Shown piece by piece: positions 7,749-10,068 of a DNA stretch of 10,068 nt; position 1 is the stretch's first letter, and each line of letters begins with the position of its first letter. Under the pieces are notes generated by a model that was given only the letters and a program-made list of their open reading frames with translations, did not search any database and was not told the origin of the DNA. The DNA lies in contig JBBQXZ010000171.1 of NCBI GenBank assembly GCA_038209145.1, positions 1 through 10,068 on the forward strand, read 5' to 3'. The stretch is from Lunatibacter sp038209145. Lineage in GTDB: Bacteria > Bacteroidota > Bacteroidia > Cytophagales > Cyclobacteriaceae. The position numbers were made by a program, and so were the translations under genes.

Positions 7749-9074
7749 TCAGTTTGAACACTTTTTTTTTAATTGGGCCAAACCTGCCGAGGAAGCATCC
7801 AAGATTACCAGCTCATCAAAATCCATGTTCAAAAGAATCTGACCACTAAGGCCTTCAAAATTTTCGAGTTGGAAAAACTCTCCAACAAACCCCAAGTCCA
7901 AATCTGCTTTAAGCCTTACTTTGACATAGGGATCCTCAAAATTTCGGATAGACAAATCCCCCTGAAAAATCCCCTGCTCAGGCCTGGCGTTGAAGTTTTG
8001 AATATGCAACTCCGAGGTACTTAGGTTTCTTTCCGCGCCGTTGGTGAAAAAGCCGAAAAATCTTAATTCGTCCACCTTCAGGTTGTTTTCTGACCTGACG
8101 AAAAAAGCATTTTCACATCCAAATTCCACATTGACGGAGGGAGTATGCCCCTCTCCGAGCAAACCTCTTATGGTTCCTTTGAAAAAAACCTCGCCCTGAT
8201 TTTGGTATTGACTCAAAGCCGATGCCACATCCTTGGGCAATAAAGCCCCAAACATGTTGAAATCCGGTTTTTGACCTTCCAGTGTCAAATCCATATCCAC
8301 TCCATTTTCCAAAAAATCAACTTTACCACTGCTTACAAACAAAGCCTCCTCCAACCTGACACTTGAGGGATTCAAACTCAAAAGCTTTCTCGGTCCATCA
8401 AAATTAAAATTCAGATCAGCATTGATTTGTTTACCCGAAAAAAATGTGGGTTCCCCATATCTTAGAAGGTCAAAAATCATACCTCCCTTGAGGTTAAACG
8501 CAAAGATACCCGCTTCATGGCGAATACTGCTTTTCCAGTTTTCCACATGAAGCAGATAGGATAGGGAGTCCAACTTGTCTTTGAAGGAAAACGTAAAATT
8601 GGAAATTTCAACCTTGGCTAGATCAAAATGCATAATTTCTCCATTTTCCGCTGAACCGTTAGTTTCTATGCCTTTCGCCATCAAAATATTTATGTCTCCA
8701 TTGGGGTATTTGACCACATCGACATGGCCATCACGTATAAGGATGCTCTTTACTGTGAAATGGCCCCCAATAATGTCCAAAAGGTTAAAACCAAGGTACA
8801 GATTTGACGCCACGTAAAAAGGCCTTGTGTCCTTGGCTTTGTTTTCGAAGAAGGCAACACCTCTCAGGTCAATGGAAATGTAAGGGAAATCGCTCAGCAC
8901 AGAAACCCTGCTGTTATCCACTGTCAGCATTCCCACAAATTGCCTGTTGGCAGCTTCGACTGCCTTTTGGGTAATGGCTTCCTGTTTGAATGCCAGGATC
9001 GAGGCCGTCAGGGTCAACACGACAATTGGAAGTAAACATAGTGCAAAAAGTGACTTTTTGATCCAGGGTTTCAT
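7749..9074 (-). CDS. AsmA-like protein, N-terminal segment (open frame of 441 codons)
   Basis: This piece keeps the natural start (ATG at 9074-9072) and an N-terminal signal anchor: basic residues (KPWIKK) then a hydrophobic stretch at residues 8-29. Next come beta-rich repeats typical of the AsmA N-terminal region, such as LSDFPYISIDLRGVAF (61-76), which matches the conserved motif that follows the anchor. The end is unnatural: after QLKKK it reads only CSN before TGA, whereas one base fewer joins the next segment. If translated alone it would be an inner-membrane-anchored stub of about 40% of the protein, probably not functional. The start is 44 bases from the divergent antitoxin remnant. 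Confidence 0.65.
   Translation of the reverse strand: MKPWIKKSLFALCLLPIVVLTLTASILAFKQEAITQKAVEAANRQFVGMLTVDNSRVSVLSDFPYISIDLRGVAFFENKAKDTRPFYVASNLYLGFNLLDIIGGHFTVKSILIRDGHVDVVKYPNGDINILMAKGIETNGSAENGEIMHFDLAKVEISNFTFSFKDKLDSLSYLLHVENWKSSIRHEAGIFAFNLKGGMIFDLLRYGEPTFFSGKQINADLNFNFDGPRKLLSLNPSSVRLEEALFVSSGKVDFLENGVDMDLTLEGQKPDFNMFGALLPKDVASALSQYQNQGEVFFKGTIRGLLGEGHTPSVNVEFGCENAFFVRSENNLKVDELRFFGFFTNGAERNLSTSELHIQNFNARPEQGIFQGDLSIRNFEDPYVKVRLKADLDLGFVGEFFQLENFEGLSGQILLNMDFDELVILDASSAGLAQLKKKCSN
7762..7770 (-). other. A9 homopolymer at the AsmA frameshift
   Basis: Nine consecutive A on the coding strand sit exactly where the frame is lost. Eight would restore the downstream frame. Such runs are hotspots for replication slippage, for RNA polymerase slippage, and for sequencing error, and the sequence alone cannot tell these apart. 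Confidence 0.8.
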
Positions 9075-9129
9075 GGGAAGATCGGGATTTATAAAACAAA
9101 CGTGAACACCCCATCTGATGGTTGCATCG

Positions 9130-9264
9130 ATGAAGAAAAAAGATGCAGGGGATGATTCCTGGAAGAATTTATTTGCTGCGAGGGAATTTGAAGAAAGCGC
9201 GGAAGAAATAATTGAAGCGTTTAGATCAAGCAGATATACAACCAGACAGATTGGAGATTTGTAA
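9130..9264 (+). pseudogene. VapB-like antitoxin remnant, small ORF of 44 codons
   Basis: An ATG at 9130 (or the in-frame ATG at 9118, four codons earlier) opens a 44-residue acidic, helical reading: MKKKDAGDDSWKNLF, then FEESAEEIIEAF, ending RSSRYTTRQIGDL. The tail, with a short acidic helix followed by SSRYTTRQI, looks like the toxin-binding C-terminus of small type II antitoxins. The stop overlaps the next ATG in TAATG, the usual coupling of antitoxin and toxin genes, and the next frame starts as a PIN toxin. No DNA-binding N-terminal domain is visible, and an in-frame TGA at 9103 closes off the upstream, so it is either a truncated antitoxin or a short atypical one. The antitoxin call rests mainly on context. 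Confidence 0.5.
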
Positions 9265-9377
9265 TGGGCTATCTGTTAGATACCAATAGCTGTATTTATT
9301 TTCTTAAAGGCCGCTATGGACTTGTTGGGAAAACTGAAAGAATGGGTTTTGATACAAAGCAAAAATCCACAATATAA
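9264..9377 (+). pseudogene. VapC-like PIN-domain toxin fragment
   Basis: The frame starts at ATG 9264, overlapping the antitoxin stop by one base, and encodes only 37 residues. MGYLLDTNSCIYFLKGRYGL is the standard start of a VapC toxin: the first strand followed by Asp6 of the acidic PIN active site, and the DTNxC motif. PIN toxins normally have about 130 residues with three or four acidic residues that bind Mg2+ for RNA cleavage. Here the match is lost after MGFD (27-30) and a stop follows at 9375-9377, so the other catalytic residues are missing. I see no continuation in the other two frames, so this looks like a deletion or recombination joint, not a simple frameshift. It cannot be an active nuclease. 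Confidence 0.75.
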
Positions 9378-9391
9378 AAAAATAGCAACAT

Positions 9392-9451
9392 ACGATTATA
9401 ATACCCATAAAAACAGCCGCTGATTACAGAGATGGATTAAAAAGATTATAA
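9392..9451 (+). pseudogene. Disabled N-terminus of the HigA-type antitoxin gene
   Basis: In the frame of the downstream antitoxin, bases 9392-9448 read TIIIPIKTAADYRDGLKRL, the typical beginning of this HigA group, but the codon where ATG is expected is ACG (9392-9394), and TAA at 9449-9451 interrupts just before IVIDAVIGTPESDE. Homologues usually have glutamate-type codons at that point, so GAA to TAA is a simple explanation. No RelE/HigB-type toxin gene is present before it. Confidence 0.65.
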
Positions 9452-9466
9452 ATAGTCATTGATGCA

Positions 9467-9760
9467 GTGATTGGCACACCCGAAAGCGATGAAGCAGATG
9501 TGCTTGGATTAATGATTGATGAATACGAAAAAAAACATTGTCCCATAGAAACTCCTGACCCAATCGAGGTCATCAAGATTAGAATGGAAGAAATGCAACT
9601 TGAGCAAATTGATTTGGCAGAGGCAATTGGAGGCAAAAGTAGGGTTTCAGAGGTTTTAAACCGAAAGCGAAAATTGACAGTTGAAATGATAAGAAATCTT
9701 ACAAAGAGATCAAATTTATCACCTGGTCTTTTAATAAATGACTATCAATTGGCTAGATAA
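9467..9760 (+). CDS. higA: HigA-type antitoxin, XRE-family helix-turn-helix (N-terminally shortened)
   Basis: Read from a GTG at 9467 the product has 97 residues. It contains IGTPESDEADVLGLMIDEYE (2-21), a linker PIETPDPIEVIKIRMEEM (26-43), and an XRE-type helix-turn-helix with QIDLAEAIGGKSRVSEVLN (47-65), ending at LSPGLLINDYQLAR. This is the typical HigA antitoxin of Bacteroidota, which binds its own operator and neutralises a RelE-like HigB nuclease. The usual first 20 or so residues are present as DNA but cut off by a stop at 9449. The DNA-binding part is whole, so a shortened protein started at GTG could still act as an orphan repressor or anti-toxin; an ATG at 9512 is another possible start. 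There is no toxin gene next to it. Family assignment is firm, activity is not. Confidence 0.75.
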   Translation: MIGTPESDEADVLGLMIDEYEKKHCPIETPDPIEVIKIRMEEMQLEQIDLAEAIGGKSRVSEVLNRKRKLTVEMIRNLTKRSNLSPGLLINDYQLAR

Positions 9761-10068
9761 ATTGAAGGTCAAGTTTCAAAATGAATTACTAATAATCCGC
9801 TTGAAATGCAAACTAGAAATGACCCTGGCATCTATTAACCTGAGTTCGATTATTCGTCAAACTAGCAATACAATCATCTGGTTAAATTATTTCCGATATC
9901 GCTTCTGGTTTCAAATCTGGGATGTCAGATCAACCGTTTTGGGGTTTTGGCAGGAATGGGTTGGCCGAATTGGGGGACATGCGGCCAAAACGGGGATATT
10001 TGTGCTATTTTTACCCTTGGTTGAAACCGAGGGCTATCAAATCGGCCACTCCGCTGCAGTTTTTGAGG
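9761..10068. other. Non-coding end of the window
   Basis: I see no convincing gene in these 308 bases after the antitoxin. The only structure is the palindromic element at 9934-9993. The last 40 bases (GGGCTATCAAATCGG, then CCACTCCGCTGCAG) resemble G/C-rich intergenic repeat sequence that I recall from Bacteroidota, but the window ends before this can be judged. Confidence 0.5.
9934..9993. repeat. GGTTTTGGC palindromic element, copy 2
   Basis: CCGTTTTGG (9934-9942) is complementary to CCAAAACGG (9985-9993). An alternative stem is GTTTTGGC (9944-9951) with GCCAAAAC (9984-9991). The interior GGTTTTGGCA-GGAATGG-GTTGG (9943-9963) repeats, with a three-base deletion and small differences, the interior of the element at 2131-2178. 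The tandem GTTTTGG on the left arm lets two hairpins compete. No gene end is close enough to make it a likely terminator (174 bases after the antitoxin stop). Confidence 0.5.

Larger units (their letters stand above)
5942..9074 (-). pseudogene. AsmA-like C-terminal-region protein gene, broken by a frameshift and an in-frame stop
   Basis: Three successive open segments on the minus strand read as one large AsmA-like protein. Segment 1 ends at 7749 just after an A9 run (7770-7762). Skipping one base there continues as QLKKSVQTELILRDLNVV in the frame of segment 2. Segment 2 stops at TAA 6550-6548, and segment 3 continues in the same frame right after it. The span of 3133 bases is 3 x 1044 + 1, as expected for one reading frame with a single extra base. 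Repaired, the protein would be about 1040 residues. AsmA-like proteins of diderm bacteria (relatives of YhdP, TamB and YdbH) are anchored at the inner membrane, span the periplasm with repeated beta-groove units, and are linked to lipid traffic to the outer membrane. Two separate lesions favour a pseudogene; an assembly error could explain the homopolymer one but hardly the stop codon. Confidence 0.8.

Noticed and set aside
7749..7772. Programmed -1 ribosomal frameshifting at the A run
   Set aside because: A -1 shift leads to VFKLSLF and a stop within a few codons. The conserved continuation needs a +1 (or -2) shift, so ordinary -1 slippage does not help.

Overview
The window looks like a chromosome segment of a Bacteroidota bacterium, most likely from the Cytophagales/Cyclobacteriaceae range. 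The support is a six-bladed beta-propeller lipoprotein of the kind common in that phylum, a large AsmA-like protein with the typical Bacteroidota C-terminus, a SWIM zinc-finger protein of the SNF2-helicase type, AT-rich leaders without strong Shine-Dalgarno sites, and G/C-rich palindromic intergenic repeats. The family-level placement is inference.

Layout. Positions 1-1357 (minus) hold the N-terminal 452 codons of a SWIM zinc-finger protein, probably an SNF2-type helicase, which runs off the left edge. Positions 1358-2236 are a long gene-free stretch with several degenerate palindromic repeats. Positions 2237-4664 (plus) hold two lipoprotein genes 37 bp apart: a six-bladed beta-propeller protein and a metal-dependent amidohydrolase. 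They are probably cotranscribed and act at the cell envelope. Converging on them is a zinc-less MDR alcohol dehydrogenase/quinone oxidoreductase (4747-5736, minus).

From 5942 to 9760 most of what is recognisable is broken. One AsmA-like gene (5942-9074, minus) is interrupted by a frameshift at an A9 homopolymer and by an in-frame TAA. Divergent from it lie a short VapB-like antitoxin remnant, a VapC PIN-toxin fragment that stops after 37 residues, and a HigA-type antitoxin whose conserved N-terminus lacks an ATG and contains a stop codon, leaving an intact helix-turn-helix part. The last 300 bases carry no recognisable gene but contain a palindrome related in sequence to the one at 2131-2178.

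I found no convincing new multi-gene system. The most notable items are the cluster of decaying genes with toxin-antitoxin debris, the A9 slippage site, and the shared palindromic repeat family at both ends of the window.
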